Part shown: piece after piece, positions 16,606 through 24,900 of the stretch | Numbering within the stretch: the first letter of the stretch is position 1 | How the letters are laid out: each line of letters begins with the position of its first letter | DNA from: Leptolyngbya sp. FACHB-8 | GTDB lineage: Bacteria > Cyanobacteriota > Cyanobacteriia > Elainellales > Elainellaceae | Length of the DNA: 45,280 nucleotides | Direction of reading: 5' to 3' | Assembly (NCBI RefSeq): GCF_014695575.1 | Contig: NZ_JACJOO010000032.1 | Location: forward strand, 1-45,280 | Program-made: the position numbers and the translations under genes | The notes under the pieces: model-generated | What the model saw: only the letters and a program-made list of their open reading frames with translations | What the model was told of the DNA's origin: nothing | Database searches by the model: none

Positions 16606-17964
16606 TTAGCGATAGTCGGCAGATTGAATTTCGCGAATTCGAGACTCGGGGCGAAGGAAGCGGCTGAGTTGCGCTTCGAAGAACTTCCGGTTCGCCATCA
16701 GGTGCTCAGGATTGGGATCATCTAGCGGATAGAGCAGGGCTGTGCGAAGCGCCTGGATAACCGCAGAGGTCACGTTGTACATCGATCGCTGGAAGGTAAC
16801 AGCCAACTGTACTAGCTGGTCATCCTCACCCCGGCAATGCTCCTTGTAGTACTCCACCAGATAAGGAGGAAGGAAGTGGAGCATGTCCTGCATCAGCAAT
16901 GTGGGGGGAATTCCAGCTGTACCAACGGGGAACTTGTCGGCATACAGTACGCCGTAGTGGAAGTCTTTCTGCTCGTCGGGAACCTGCTTCGCCTGAGCGT
17001 TGTAGGACTTGGTGCCCCGGAAAGGAGACGTGCGGTAGAACACGGCTTCCACATAGGGCAGAGCTGCTTCGTAAAGCCAGGTGAAACCCTTCGACTTGGG
17101 AATGATTTCGAAACACTCGCCATCGATGTAAACGTGGTGATAGATGGGGCGACCGGCGATCGCAAAAATCCCATTCACCAAAAAGTTCATCGCATCGGGC
17201 ACGCCCTTAAAGCCACCCTCATCGTAGATGTCCGACATCTCGAAGAACACCGGAGCCATCACTTCCCAGAATAGACCCAGGTTGGCGTAGTAAGACATCT
17301 GCCGTACTTGTTCCATGAACATATCAGGGAACATCTTGTACAGACTCATCATCATGGGGTTCTTCTTGAAGAAGGCGCGGATGGCGCGATCGGCGTTGGC
17401 CTTGTACTCGTCGCTGTCGAGGTACGCGTCAAACTGGCCATAGCCCATATCTCGACCATGCCACAGCATGGAGCGCATGCACTCTTCCGCGAACTCCATG
17501 TTGACGCGATCGTGATACCAGTGGTGCAGCAAACGGGGCACCCCTTTCTTCACCTCACCCTTCTCCATGAACTCCAGCAATTCGGGGTGTGCTTCGCCCG
17601 TGCCCCGCCAGATGCGCAGGTCGGCATTGTCCCCGGAGTAGTGGTTGTTCAGCTTCAGGTAGTCCTTGGGCAGGAAGTACTTGAAGAAGGGCAGGGGGTT
17701 GAGGAAAACACGCTCGGCGATGTAGAGCAGATCGCGCCAGTAGAAGTCCATTGGCACGGCGTAAGCCTTGTAGATGCCAATGATCTGCATCAGGTTTTCC
17801 TGGGTGTCAGGCAACATGGAGCCGCCTGCTTCCATCCGATGGATAATGTCGGCGAACTCGTGGGTGGAAGGGGGAATTTTTTCTGCCGCCATGGAGGGGG
17901 GACGGGAGGGAGCAACGGGAGGAGTTTCGGGGGTGGAAGTCCGGGGTGGGAGGGTGGCAGTCAT
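16606..17964 (-). CDS. cupA: CO2 hydration protein of NDH-1MS (CupA/ChpY type)
   Basis: A 452-residue protein of the ChpXY/Cup family, which converts CO2 to bicarbonate when bound to the NdhD/NdhF end of a specialised NDH-1. Recognised segments are GGSMLPDTQENLMQIIGIYK (about 48-67), LLHHWYHDRVNMEFAEECM with a His/Glu-rich helix (about 145-163), FEMSDIYDEGG and GRPIYHHVYIDGE. Family members need histidines and cysteine for a metal site; several conserved His are present. Length fits the CupA type, as CupB is shorter; this assignment is from memory. The first 30 residues are Pro-rich and variable. A phosphatidyltransferase-like gene separates it from ndhD. No cupS-like gene follows. Confidence 0.85.
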   Translation of the reverse strand: MTATLPPRTSTPETPPVAPSRPPSMAAEKIPPSTHEFADIIHRMEAGGSMLPDTQENLMQIIGIYKAYAVPMDFYWRDLLYIAERVFLNPLPFFKYFLPKDYLKLNNHYSGDNADLRIWRGTGEAHPELLEFMEKGEVKKGVPRLLHHWYHDRVNMEFAEECMRSMLWHGRDMGYGQFDAYLDSDEYKANADRAIRAFFKKNPMMMSLYKMFPDMFMEQVRQMSYYANLGLFWEVMAPVFFEMSDIYDEGGFKGVPDAMNFLVNGIFAIAGRPIYHHVYIDGECFEIIPKSKGFTWLYEAALPYVEAVFYRTSPFRGTKSYNAQAKQVPDEQKDFHYGVLYADKFPVGTAGIPPTLLMQDMLHFLPPYLVEYYKEHCRGEDDQLVQLAVTFQRSMYNVTSAVIQALRTALLYPLDDPNPEHLMANRKFFEAQLSRFLRPESRIREIQSADYR

Positions 17965-18124
17965 TGGCTTTCTCGGTAATGTGAACAGATTTGGGAGATG
18001 TTCAACCGTCAGAGCTTGGCTTTGTTCTTCACTGTAGGTGGGTGGGGGGACACAAGATCCAATTGCGTTCAGGTTTTACCCCTGTATTTTGTCTGGGTTC
18101 CCCCAAGGTTTTGCCTATGGTTGA

Positions 18125-18739
18125 CTATGGTTGGATGGAAGGTTGCTGACGAAGTTTCCAGGCATGGAACAAACTGGGGATGTCGTGTTGCCAGGTAGGC
18201 AGGATGAGGGTCATGGCGATTTCTTCCAGGGTGTGAATGATGCCAAGGGCGATCGCCAACCCCAACGCCCATCCGCCATAACTCGCTCCAAATAACATCA
18301 GCGTCGCAACCAGTAAACTCAAACCCCAGGCTTTTGCCGTGTAAGTGTGGTAACAGGCGGGCTGGCCATACTTGACCAGATTAATCACCCACCAGAGCGC
18401 TTGCAGTCCTAACACCGTGAGCAAGGGAACCTGAAAGGCCAGGATGATGTCTCGGTGGGTAAGCCAGGCGGCGATCGCAATGCAGACATATAGAAGGCGA
18501 TCGGCCCAACTATCGGCCTGTCTTAATCCAGCAGTGCTGACTCCCAACCGACGGGCGATGACGCCATCAAAAATATCGGAGAGAACCGCTACCACGTAGG
18601 CCACCAGGAACCCGGTGCCCACCTGTCCGTCCAGGGAATCCCAGAGGAGGAAGGGGGCGATCGCAATACGCAGGGCAACCAGCAACATCGGAATGGAAGA
18701 GACCATAGGAATCGATTCGAGAAAGACTAGCTCTGTCAT
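18125..18739 (-). CDS. CDP-alcohol phosphatidyltransferase-like membrane protein
   Basis: A 204-residue integral membrane protein with about five to six helices. Members join a CDP-linked lipid to an alcohol, making phospholipid head groups. The motif is nearly complete at about 58-80: DG..AR, then eight residues, a Leu where Gly is usual (with Gly one place earlier), then D...D (ADSWAD). The aspartates needed for metal binding are in register. The acceptor alcohol cannot be read from sequence. It lies between ndhD and cupA, all on the minus strand, with gaps of about 145 and 160 bp. The usual ndhF3-ndhD3-cupA order has no such gene. Confidence 0.82.
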   Translation of the reverse strand: MTELVFLESIPMVSSIPMLLVALRIAIAPFLLWDSLDGQVGTGFLVAYVVAVLSDIFDGVIARRLGVSTAGLRQADSWADRLLYVCIAIAAWLTHRDIILAFQVPLLTVLGLQALWWVINLVKYGQPACYHTYTAKAWGLSLLVATLMLFGASYGGWALGLAIALGIIHTLEEIAMTLILPTWQHDIPSLFHAWKLRQQPSIQP

Positions 18740-18883
18740 AACCGATACCCGTGTAGGATTTCGCTTGCCATTGCCGCTTTTGCAATTGCCTGGGGTTGAG
18801 TTGAGAAGGTTCAGGAAGAATTTGCTGCTTGTTGGAATTTTAGAAGCCCAGGTTCCTGGGAAACTTCAACATCCGATTGGTAC

Positions 18884-20392
18884 TTAGTTCGGGGCAACCT
18901 CAGGATTGATAGCGATTTGTTGCAGTTCAACAGTGGGTACTGCCGCAACCATCGCTGTGCTCGTAGGCTCCAGCCAGCGCACTAACCAGGTGGGTTGAAT
19001 GCCCAGGAAGAGGATCAGAATGGTCAGTACGAGAGCTGGCACTTTCTCGGCAGTCGTCACTTTGGGATAGTAAGCCGTTTTGTTATCCAGCTTACCGAAG
19101 CAGGTGCGATTCAGCAGAATCACAAAGTACACCGCTGTCAGACCGGTACCAGCCACCGCAAATAGGGTTTGGAGGGGGAACCGAGCATAACTGCCCTGGA
19201 AAATCAGGAATTCTGAAATGAAGCCTACCAGACCGGGGATACCAGCGCTGGCCATCGCGCCCACCACCAATAGAGAAGCCGTAGCCGGGAGACCGCGGAT
19301 TGGGTTCATCAGACCATTCAATACATCCAGTTCACGGGTGCCAACTTTGGCTTCAATCACACCGACCAGATTGAACAGTACTGCCAGAATCAAACCGTGG
19401 GCCACCATCTGAGACACTGCACCAACCACGCTGAGGGCGGTTAGAGCTGCGCCACCGAGGAGGATGTAACCCATGTGACCGATGGAGCTGTAAGCCACCA
19501 TGCGCTTGATGTCTTTTTGGGCGATCGCCGCCAACGCACCATACATAATGCTGACCGCAGCCCAGATTGCTAACCAGGGAGACAGTGTATTCCAGGCTTC
19601 AGGGAACAGCCCCAGACCGAAGCGGAAGATACCATAAGCGCCCAGTTTTGCCAGAACCCCGCCCAGCAGAATGGCAACGGGAGCCGAAGCCTCAACATAG
19701 GTATCCGGTAGCCAGGTGTGGAAGGGAACCAGGGGAATCTTGATACCGAAGCCGACGAGCAGCACACTCAGTAGAAGGATCTGCATCCCCAGGGGTAAGG
19801 TTTGACCCAGCAGGGATTCGAAGGCAAAGGAGGTGGAGTGCGTAAACCAGATCAGACCAAGGAAACCGAGCAGAATCAGCGCACCGGAAATTGCTGTGTA
19901 AATCAAGAACTTGGTGGCTGCGTAACTCCGCTTGCTACCGCCCCAGATGGACACCAGCAGGTAGAAGGGAATCAACTCCAGTTCGTAGAACAGGAAGAAC
20001 AGCAGTAAGTTCTGTGCTGCGAAGGCTCCCGCAACGCCGCCCACAATCAGCAGCAGCATGGAGTAGTAAAGGCGGGGTCGCTCGATGTCGGTCTTGGTGC
20101 TTAGAATGGCAATCAGCGTCAGCAGGCTATTCAGCACCAGCATCAGCAGAGACAGTCCATCTACACCCAACTGGTAGTTCAAACCCAGTTGCTCAATCCA
20201 GGGAATGTTTTCTACAAACTGCATTCCGGTGTCGCCCAGATTGAACTGGAACATAACCACCAGGGAAAGAACCAGGGTGAAGGCTGTAACCGCTGCTGCA
20301 CCCCAACGAGCCTGCAGGCCCGACACGTTGCCGGGGGCGAAGGCCACCACTCCGGCACCGATGATGGGAATCCAAATCAACAAACTCAACAT
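18884..20392 (-). CDS. ndhD: NDH-1 subunit NdhD (NdhD3/D4 type)
   Basis: A proton-pumping antiporter-like subunit of NDH-1, 502 residues with about 14 membrane helices. The chain shows the family's conserved lysines and helix-break motifs, e.g. VPFHTWLPDTYVEASAP and AQKDIKRMVAYSSIGHMGY, and FFLFYELELIPFYLL with the conserved Glu. The ATG at 20392 has AGGAAGAG before it; an earlier TTG at 20419 is less likely. It lies 68 bp after ndhF, and the Cup protein is nearby, which places it in the CO2-uptake variants NdhD3 or D4. I favour D3 only because the Cup protein looks CupA-like. Confidence 0.92.
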   Translation of the reverse strand: MLSLLIWIPIIGAGVVAFAPGNVSGLQARWGAAAVTAFTLVLSLVVMFQFNLGDTGMQFVENIPWIEQLGLNYQLGVDGLSLLMLVLNSLLTLIAILSTKTDIERPRLYYSMLLLIVGGVAGAFAAQNLLLFFLFYELELIPFYLLVSIWGGSKRSYAATKFLIYTAISGALILLGFLGLIWFTHSTSFAFESLLGQTLPLGMQILLLSVLLVGFGIKIPLVPFHTWLPDTYVEASAPVAILLGGVLAKLGAYGIFRFGLGLFPEAWNTLSPWLAIWAAVSIMYGALAAIAQKDIKRMVAYSSIGHMGYILLGGAALTALSVVGAVSQMVAHGLILAVLFNLVGVIEAKVGTRELDVLNGLMNPIRGLPATASLLVVGAMASAGIPGLVGFISEFLIFQGSYARFPLQTLFAVAGTGLTAVYFVILLNRTCFGKLDNKTAYYPKVTTAEKVPALVLTILILFLGIQPTWLVRWLEPTSTAMVAAVPTVELQQIAINPEVAPN

Positions 20393-20460
20393 GATCGAAG
20401 TCTCTTCCTGAAAGGGCAAATCGTAACGAAACGCAAGTGCTCAGAGGAATCAGCGGCAGA

Positions 20461-22323
20461 TTAGCTGCCAAATACCAGGGACACGCGGGACAGGAACGAC
20501 CAGCTCATCAGAACACCAATCAGCACCGTACCCAGAGCGATCGTGAGCATATAGAACTGTCCCTTTCCGGTGGTGCTGTACTTCAGGGTTTCGCCACCCA
20601 GAATGGAGGCCAGACCGACCGCATTCACCAGACCATCAACGAAGTAGCGATCGAACCAATCTGTCATGCGGGAGATGATATCGACACTGCCAACCACACT
20701 GGACTTGTAGATGCGGGGGGTGTAGAAGTCGTAGGCAAATAGGTCTTGCAAACCTTTCCAGGGAAGTTGCACGGGCTTGGGAATGAACTTGCCGATGTAG
20801 ACAACAGCACCGAGGCTCAGACCGAAGATGCTCGACCAAGTGAGCATAAGCGCTACATCTTTGTTCAGCACGGCCCAGTCAGGCAGTAGGTGCAGACTTT
20901 GTAGAACCAGGGGCAGGTGCAGTGTGAAGGCAGCACCGAAGACCATGGGGAGGGTGACAGGCCAGAGGTTTTCGGGCGATCGCAAGGTCATCGGCTTAGT
21001 ATCACCAGCGAAAATCAGACCAAATACCCGAACTACTGCGAAGGCCGACAACGCATTGATCAATAGCAGCAGACCCAGAATCACTGGGCTAGTTTGCCAA
21101 ATACCATCCGCCAGATTCAGCATTGACCAGAAACCACCCAGGGGAGGCAGAGCCACCAGACCCAACGCACCCGCAACGAAGGACAAGCCAGTAACAGGGC
21201 GCTTCTTCCACAGGCCACCCAGTTGAGTCAAGTCTTGAGTGATGTTGTTCAGAACGATGGAACCACTGCTCATCACCAGAGCGGTCATGGCCATCGCATG
21301 GGTCAGAACGATTAGCAGAGCTGCATCAACATGGCCAGTACCCACTGCAATGAAGGTTAGACCCATGTAAGCGCTGACGAGATAGGAAATGGCACGCTTA
21401 ATATCAATTTGGGCGATGGAGATGAGGGTGCCGCCGAGAGCGGTGATGGCACCAATGGCGATCGCCGCCGACATCACAAAAGGAGACAGAGCCAACACCG
21501 GTTCCATCTTCACCAGAATCCAGGCACCCGTCGCCACAACTACAGAGTTCCGCAGAATCGTGCTGGGGAAGGGACCTTCCATTGCCTCATCCAACCACAG
21601 GTGCAGCGGGAACTGAGCGCACTTACCCATGGGGCCTGCCAGCAGAGCCAAACCGACCAGCGCCATCAGTTTTGGATCAACCTGCGCGGTTTGTGCCCAC
21701 TCAGCTAACTCAGTAAAATTCCAGGTTCCAGACAGAGGATATAGCGCCAAAACGCCCATTAGCAGGAACAAGTCACCGACTCGCTTGGTCAGGAACGCAT
21801 CCCGCGCCCCTGTCACGACCAGGGATTGGTTCAGCCACAGACCCACTAAGAGATAAGTACCGAGGGTCAAAATTTCGAGGATGACATAGCCGAAGAACAA
21901 CGAGTCGCACAAAACCAGGCCACACATCCCCGCTTCAAAGAGGGCCAGCAGGGCGTAGAATCGAGCCCAACCCCAATCCATCTCCAGGTAACCAATGGCA
22001 TAAATTTGAGCCATCAGGTTTATCCCAGTGATGAGGATCATGGCTCCGACAGTCAGGCTCGAAATCATCACCGGAAGGGTGAGATCGAGCCCAGCTACTT
22101 GCAGCCAGGGAAAGTATTCGTAAATCGCAGGCTGATTCCACACAGCGGGAAAAGCCAGCAGCGCATGCACGAAGGCAAAGAACGTCATGAAGGCGTTGAC
22201 GTAGCCAGCAGGACGGGGACCTGTGCGTCGCGTGACGGAAGGAAACCAGATCACCGACAGCAGCATCCCCACCAATGGATAGATTGGAACCAACCAGGCG
22301 GTTTGTGCGAACAAGGAAGTCAT
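20461..22323 (-). CDS. ndhF: NDH-1 subunit NdhF (NdhF3/F4 type)
   Basis: The distal antiporter-like subunit of NDH-1, 620 residues with about 16 helices and a long lateral helix near the end. Recognised segments: TRRTGPRPAGYVNAFMTF at the start (known from CO2-uptake NdhF proteins), LLAGPMGKCAQFPLHLWLDE with the conserved Lys, AMEGPFPSTILRNSVVVATG, and AQIDIKRAISYLVSAYMG. The ATG at 22323 is preceded by GAGG; a TTG at 22365 would add 14 residues. It is the first gene of the ndhF-ndhD-cupA cluster. In other cyanobacteria, this operon is induced by low CO2 through NdhR/CcmR; a palindromic site upstream could be involved. Confidence 0.95.
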   Translation of the reverse strand: MTSLFAQTAWLVPIYPLVGMLLSVIWFPSVTRRTGPRPAGYVNAFMTFFAFVHALLAFPAVWNQPAIYEYFPWLQVAGLDLTLPVMISSLTVGAMILITGINLMAQIYAIGYLEMDWGWARFYALLALFEAGMCGLVLCDSLFFGYVILEILTLGTYLLVGLWLNQSLVVTGARDAFLTKRVGDLFLLMGVLALYPLSGTWNFTELAEWAQTAQVDPKLMALVGLALLAGPMGKCAQFPLHLWLDEAMEGPFPSTILRNSVVVATGAWILVKMEPVLALSPFVMSAAIAIGAITALGGTLISIAQIDIKRAISYLVSAYMGLTFIAVGTGHVDAALLIVLTHAMAMTALVMSSGSIVLNNITQDLTQLGGLWKKRPVTGLSFVAGALGLVALPPLGGFWSMLNLADGIWQTSPVILGLLLLINALSAFAVVRVFGLIFAGDTKPMTLRSPENLWPVTLPMVFGAAFTLHLPLVLQSLHLLPDWAVLNKDVALMLTWSSIFGLSLGAVVYIGKFIPKPVQLPWKGLQDLFAYDFYTPRIYKSSVVGSVDIISRMTDWFDRYFVDGLVNAVGLASILGGETLKYSTTGKGQFYMLTIALGTVLIGVLMSWSFLSRVSLVFGS

Positions 22324-22433
22324 CAGCCTCAGCCCCAGATTGAAGTTGAACAAACCTGTGACCAATTCCCAAAACGGAAATTGATCGAGAGCAGCGGATA
22401 CGCGAACTCTAGGTAATTAGTGCTTAGACAACC

Positions 22434-22468
22434 GGGGTGATCTCACCAGTGTGAGAACTGTTCACCCC
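22434..22468 (-). promoter_or_regulatory. Nested hairpin upstream of ndhF
   Basis: GGGGTGA and TCACCCC enclose a perfect inner palindrome TCTCAC-CAGT-GTGAGA, about 110 bp ahead of the ndhF start. It could be a leader-RNA hairpin or a regulator site. The LysR-type NdhR/CcmR is the obvious candidate regulator for such an operon, but the site does not match a motif I can vouch for. Confidence 0.4.
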
Positions 22469-22635
22469 GAAATGAAAAGGATAGAAACGACTCTATGGGA
22501 ACCATAAGAATCATTGAAAAACGTCTATCCTTAAAACAATATTAATCGAATAAGTTCTCCGATCAACCCCGTATCCAATTAATTTTTCTGATTCATTTGA
22601 GAATGAGGAGCAATGGCTAGATGTGGCTGATGCGG

Positions 22636-23130
22636 CTACCCCGACTGCTTTCGCCGTCGTTTTTCTTCTGCTCGTAACATTCTTTCCTTAAGAGTGGCAT
22701 TGCGAGTTGCGATGTCGTCCCGTCCTGCATACCATGGCGGCACATCATCATAATCAGGAACACCATCGTCAATCATATACCGAGAGTTGGGATCCTTCGG
22801 GTATCCAACGGGCACTGCTCCCACACAAATAACCAATAGTTTCGATAGGGAAGCTGCTTTTAACGCGCGTTTTGTAGCAGGAGATACGCGCACAATGTCT
22901 CCTGGCTCTAATGATACCAATTCTCCATTGAGCAACAGAAAACCGTTGCCCTCAATCACAATATAAACCTCTTCCTGCTCTGCGTGAGTATGGGTGAAGG
23001 TATATCCTTCATCGGGTGGCAGGGAAATTAGCCCCAGTGCAACCCCTTGCAAGTTGAGTTGGCGGCGTGGGCTAGTGAGGTAGGGCAGATTCGCGAAGTC
23101 GAAATGAGCTTTGTTGTAGGGAGGAGTCAT
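22636..23130 (-). CDS. Cupin domain protein
   Basis: A 164-residue single-domain cupin with a basic C-terminal tail. Motif 1 is at about 41-62 (HTHAEQEEVYIVIEGNG), giving two His and one Glu for metal. In motif 2 (LEPGDIVRVSPATKRALKA, about 73-91) the usual His is replaced, so metal binding may be incomplete or absent. Substrate unknown. The tail is rich in Arg and Lys (ERMLRAEEKRRRKQSG). It lies between the NDH-1 operon and mutM, without clear linkage to either. Confidence 0.88.
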   Translation of the reverse strand: MTPPYNKAHFDFANLPYLTSPRRQLNLQGVALGLISLPPDEGYTFTHTHAEQEEVYIVIEGNGFLLLNGELVSLEPGDIVRVSPATKRALKAASLSKLLVICVGAVPVGYPKDPNSRYMIDDGVPDYDDVPPWYAGRDDIATRNATLKERMLRAEEKRRRKQSG

Positions 23131-23196
23131 AGACCAGGGAATGGAGAAAACTATGGGCGATCGCCACCCTAACCTTCATCATCACAACTATTGTGC

Positions 23197-23292
23197 ATAT
23201 AGCAATGGGCAAGTGCGTTAAGTACAGCAACGGTGGTGTGGAGCACGAAGTGCTCCACACCACCGTACTTAATCAACCCGCACAGCGCTATA
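23197..23292. repeat. Palindromic repeat, family E copy 2
   Basis: Inverted relative to the element at 3749-3845. Both flanks align with that copy (TATAGCGCT at one end, ATATAGC at the other). The hairpin (23230-23266) has perfect 17-nt arms and a GAA loop. It lies in the gap between the cupin gene and mutM. Confidence 0.85.
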
Positions 23293-23302
23293 AGCCAAGC
23301 TA

Positions 23303-23336
23303 AGACACCGGGTCTTTCTAAAAACACCCGGTGTCT
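23303..23336. terminator. Terminator-like hairpin AGACACCGGGT
   Basis: AGACACCGGGT and its complement around a 12-nt centre. A near-identical copy (differing only in the loop side) follows mdh at 26119-26152. Here it is not directly behind a gene, so it looks like a repeat more than a gene-specific terminator. Confidence 0.7.
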
Positions 23337-23354
23337 GGTTCCTGCAAAATTTGG

Positions 23355-23388
23355 GTTACTGAATGGAGCGAACGCTCCATTCAGTAAC
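23355..23388. repeat. Palindrome just upstream of mutM
   Basis: Perfect 16-nt arms (GTTACTGAATGGAGCG) around AA, ending 50 bp before the mutM start. It occupies the position where a promoter would be expected. Confidence 0.85.
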
Positions 23389-23438
23389 GGGCAAAATTCG
23401 ATAGAGTAGTCCTAACGTTCTACTTGCGATGATGACCT

Positions 23439-24272
23439 GTGCCAGAACTGCCTGAAGTTGAAACGGTGCGTCGAGGGCTGAATCAGACAACACTGCACCA
23501 GTCCATTACCGGAGGGGACGTGTTGCTAGAGCGCACGATCGCCCACCCAGATCCCATCGGTTTCTTAGCGGGGTTAAAGGGGACGGCGATCGCCCAATGG
23601 CACCGTCGCGGCAAGTACCTCATCGGTGAACTGGAAGACGGGGCTGGCTGGCTCGGCGTTCACCTTCGCATGACGGGGCAATGTTTATGGACAGCTCCTG
23701 ACGAACCGCTTCAGAAACACTGCCGAGTGCGCCTGTTTATGGGTGAGGGGCGAGAATTGCGGTATGTGGACCAGCGCACCTTTGGACAAATGTGGTACGT
23801 GCCGCCAGGAGTTGTACCCGAACGGGTGATCACCGGATTGCAATCCCTTGGACCAGAACCGTTATCCACAGACTTCACCGTCGACTATTTAATGGCACAA
23901 CTACAGAATCGGGCGCGACCCATCAAGAACGCGTTGCTGGATCAGGCCGTGGTGGCAGGCATCGGCAATATTTATGCTGATGAAGCCCTTTTCCTAAGTG
24001 GTATTCGGCCTCAGCAGCTATGCCTGAAGTTACGTCCGAAGCATTATAAGAAGATCCACGCGGCGATTCAGCAGGTCTTGGCAGATGCGATCGAAGCGCG
24101 AGGCACCACTTTCAGCGACTTTCGCGATGTGGAAGGTATCAACGGCAACTATGGGCATAAGGCTTGGGTGTATGACCGAGAAGGCGAACCCTGCCGAAAC
24201 TGTGGTGGGTTGATTCAGCGATTGAAGCTGGCAGGGCGATCGGCGCATTTTTGTAAGGATTGTCAGAAGTAG
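23439..24272 (+). CDS. mutM: Formamidopyrimidine-DNA glycosylase (Fpg/MutM)
   Basis: Base-excision repair enzyme that removes 8-oxoguanine and ring-opened purines and nicks the abasic site. 277 residues with a GTG start. The N-terminal catalytic Pro2 and Glu3 are in PELPEVETVRRGL, and the conserved Lys59 is in RRGKYL. The helix-two-turn-helix is in the middle region (VVAGIGNIYADEALF, about 167-185). The C-terminal Cys4 zinc finger (CRNCGG and FCKDC) is complete. The start is set by the PELPE motif, as Pro2 must be the exposed N-terminus. Stands alone, between cupin and ndhO. Confidence 0.98.
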   Translation: MPELPEVETVRRGLNQTTLHQSITGGDVLLERTIAHPDPIGFLAGLKGTAIAQWHRRGKYLIGELEDGAGWLGVHLRMTGQCLWTAPDEPLQKHCRVRLFMGEGRELRYVDQRTFGQMWYVPPGVVPERVITGLQSLGPEPLSTDFTVDYLMAQLQNRARPIKNALLDQAVVAGIGNIYADEALFLSGIRPQQLCLKLRPKHYKKIHAAIQQVLADAIEARGTTFSDFRDVEGINGNYGHKAWVYDREGEPCRNCGGLIQRLKLAGRSAHFCKDCQK

Positions 24273-24375
24273 GGCAGAAAGCAGGAGGCAGGAGGTAAGA
24301 GGTAGAAGGATCGAATTTACAGATATTTCCTTCTGCCCTCTGCCTTCTTCCCTCCGTCCTCTGCCTTCCCAATAG
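24273..24375. repeat. Imperfect purine/pyrimidine inverted repeat
   Basis: A purine-rich stretch (GGGCAGAAAGCAGGAGGCAG) is followed after about 50 bp by its pyrimidine-rich counterpart (CTGCCCTCTGCCTTC). Similar mirror tracts are common intergenic repeats in filamentous cyanobacteria. Confidence 0.6.
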
Positions 24376-24469
24376 TCGCTATCAAAAAAGCAAAAGCTCT
24401 TCCTACTGCTTAAGGGGAAGTGAGAGCCTTACAATGCTGGAAGAAATGTGAAGCATGAGGGAGGGTACT

Positions 24470-24685
24470 ATGGCCATTAAGAAGGGGGATACTGTGCGGG
24501 TCGTCCGCGAGAAGCTTGAGGGAAGTTTGGAAGGATCCGCCAGTGATCAGCGGTTCTCACCCTACATTTTTGAAACCAAAGGTGAGGTTTTAGACATCCG
24601 GGGAGACTATATGTTTGTCAAGTTTGGTCGAGTACCAACCCCTTCCTTCTGGATCCGCGCTGACCAATTGGAAAAGTTTGAGTAA
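24470..24685 (+). CDS. ndhO: NDH-1 subunit NdhO
   Basis: A small accessory subunit found in cyanobacterial and plastid NDH-1. The 71-residue protein, [19 protein letters not shown] at the start and [20 protein letters not shown] at the end, matches NdhO. It resembles the PsaE start in general character but lacks PsaE's conserved core, so PsaE is excluded. The ATG at 24470 has GGGAGGG close before it; an upstream ATG at 24455 would add five residues. Monocistronic, with a terminator following. This adds an eighth NDH-1-related gene to the window. Confidence 0.95.
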   Translation: MAIKKGDTVRVVREKLEGSLEGSASDQRFSPYIFETKGEVLDIRGDYMFVKFGRVPTPSFWIRADQLEKFE

Positions 24686-24722
24686 TTAGTAGCGGTTTTC
24701 AACTGTTGCAAATATTTAGATT

Positions 24723-24755
24723 AGTGGAGGTGTTTTGCACCTCTACTATTTTTAG
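24723..24755 (+). terminator. ndhO terminator
   Basis: AGTGGAGGTG pairs with CACCTCTACT (one wobble) around TTTTG, followed by ATTTTT, about 40 bp after the ndhO stop. Confidence 0.88.
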
Positions 24756-24808
24756 TTTGAGGAATTGGCTTTTCAGTGTGCTGCACCGGAAAAAGCCAAT
24801 TCCTCAAA
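24756..24808. repeat. Palindrome TTTGAGGAATTGGCTTTT
   Basis: Perfect 18-nt arms around a 17-nt loop, directly behind the ndhO terminator. Confidence 0.85.
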
Positions 24809-24845
24809 CGTTTTTTATATCATTTCTGGTCATGCTTCAAACCTG

Positions 24846-24900
24846 TGGATGGGGTGTGGGGGAAGAAGCACTTTGTGCTCCCTCCTCCACACCCTATCCA
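24846..24900. repeat. Imperfect hairpin adjacent to family B copy 2
   Basis: GGATGGGGTGTGG pairs with CCACACCCTATCC, and an inner AGCAC-TTT-GTGCT hairpin lies in the loop. It abuts the element starting at 24901. Confidence 0.75.

Noticed and set aside
16606-17964. Reading this gene as the Mg-protoporphyrin ester cyclase AcsF
   Set aside because: The AcsF start and di-iron ligand pattern are absent, while CO2-hydration protein segments are clear.
24455-24685. Reading this small gene as psaE
   Set aside because: Only the first residues resemble PsaE; the rest, including [18 protein letters not shown], fits NdhO.
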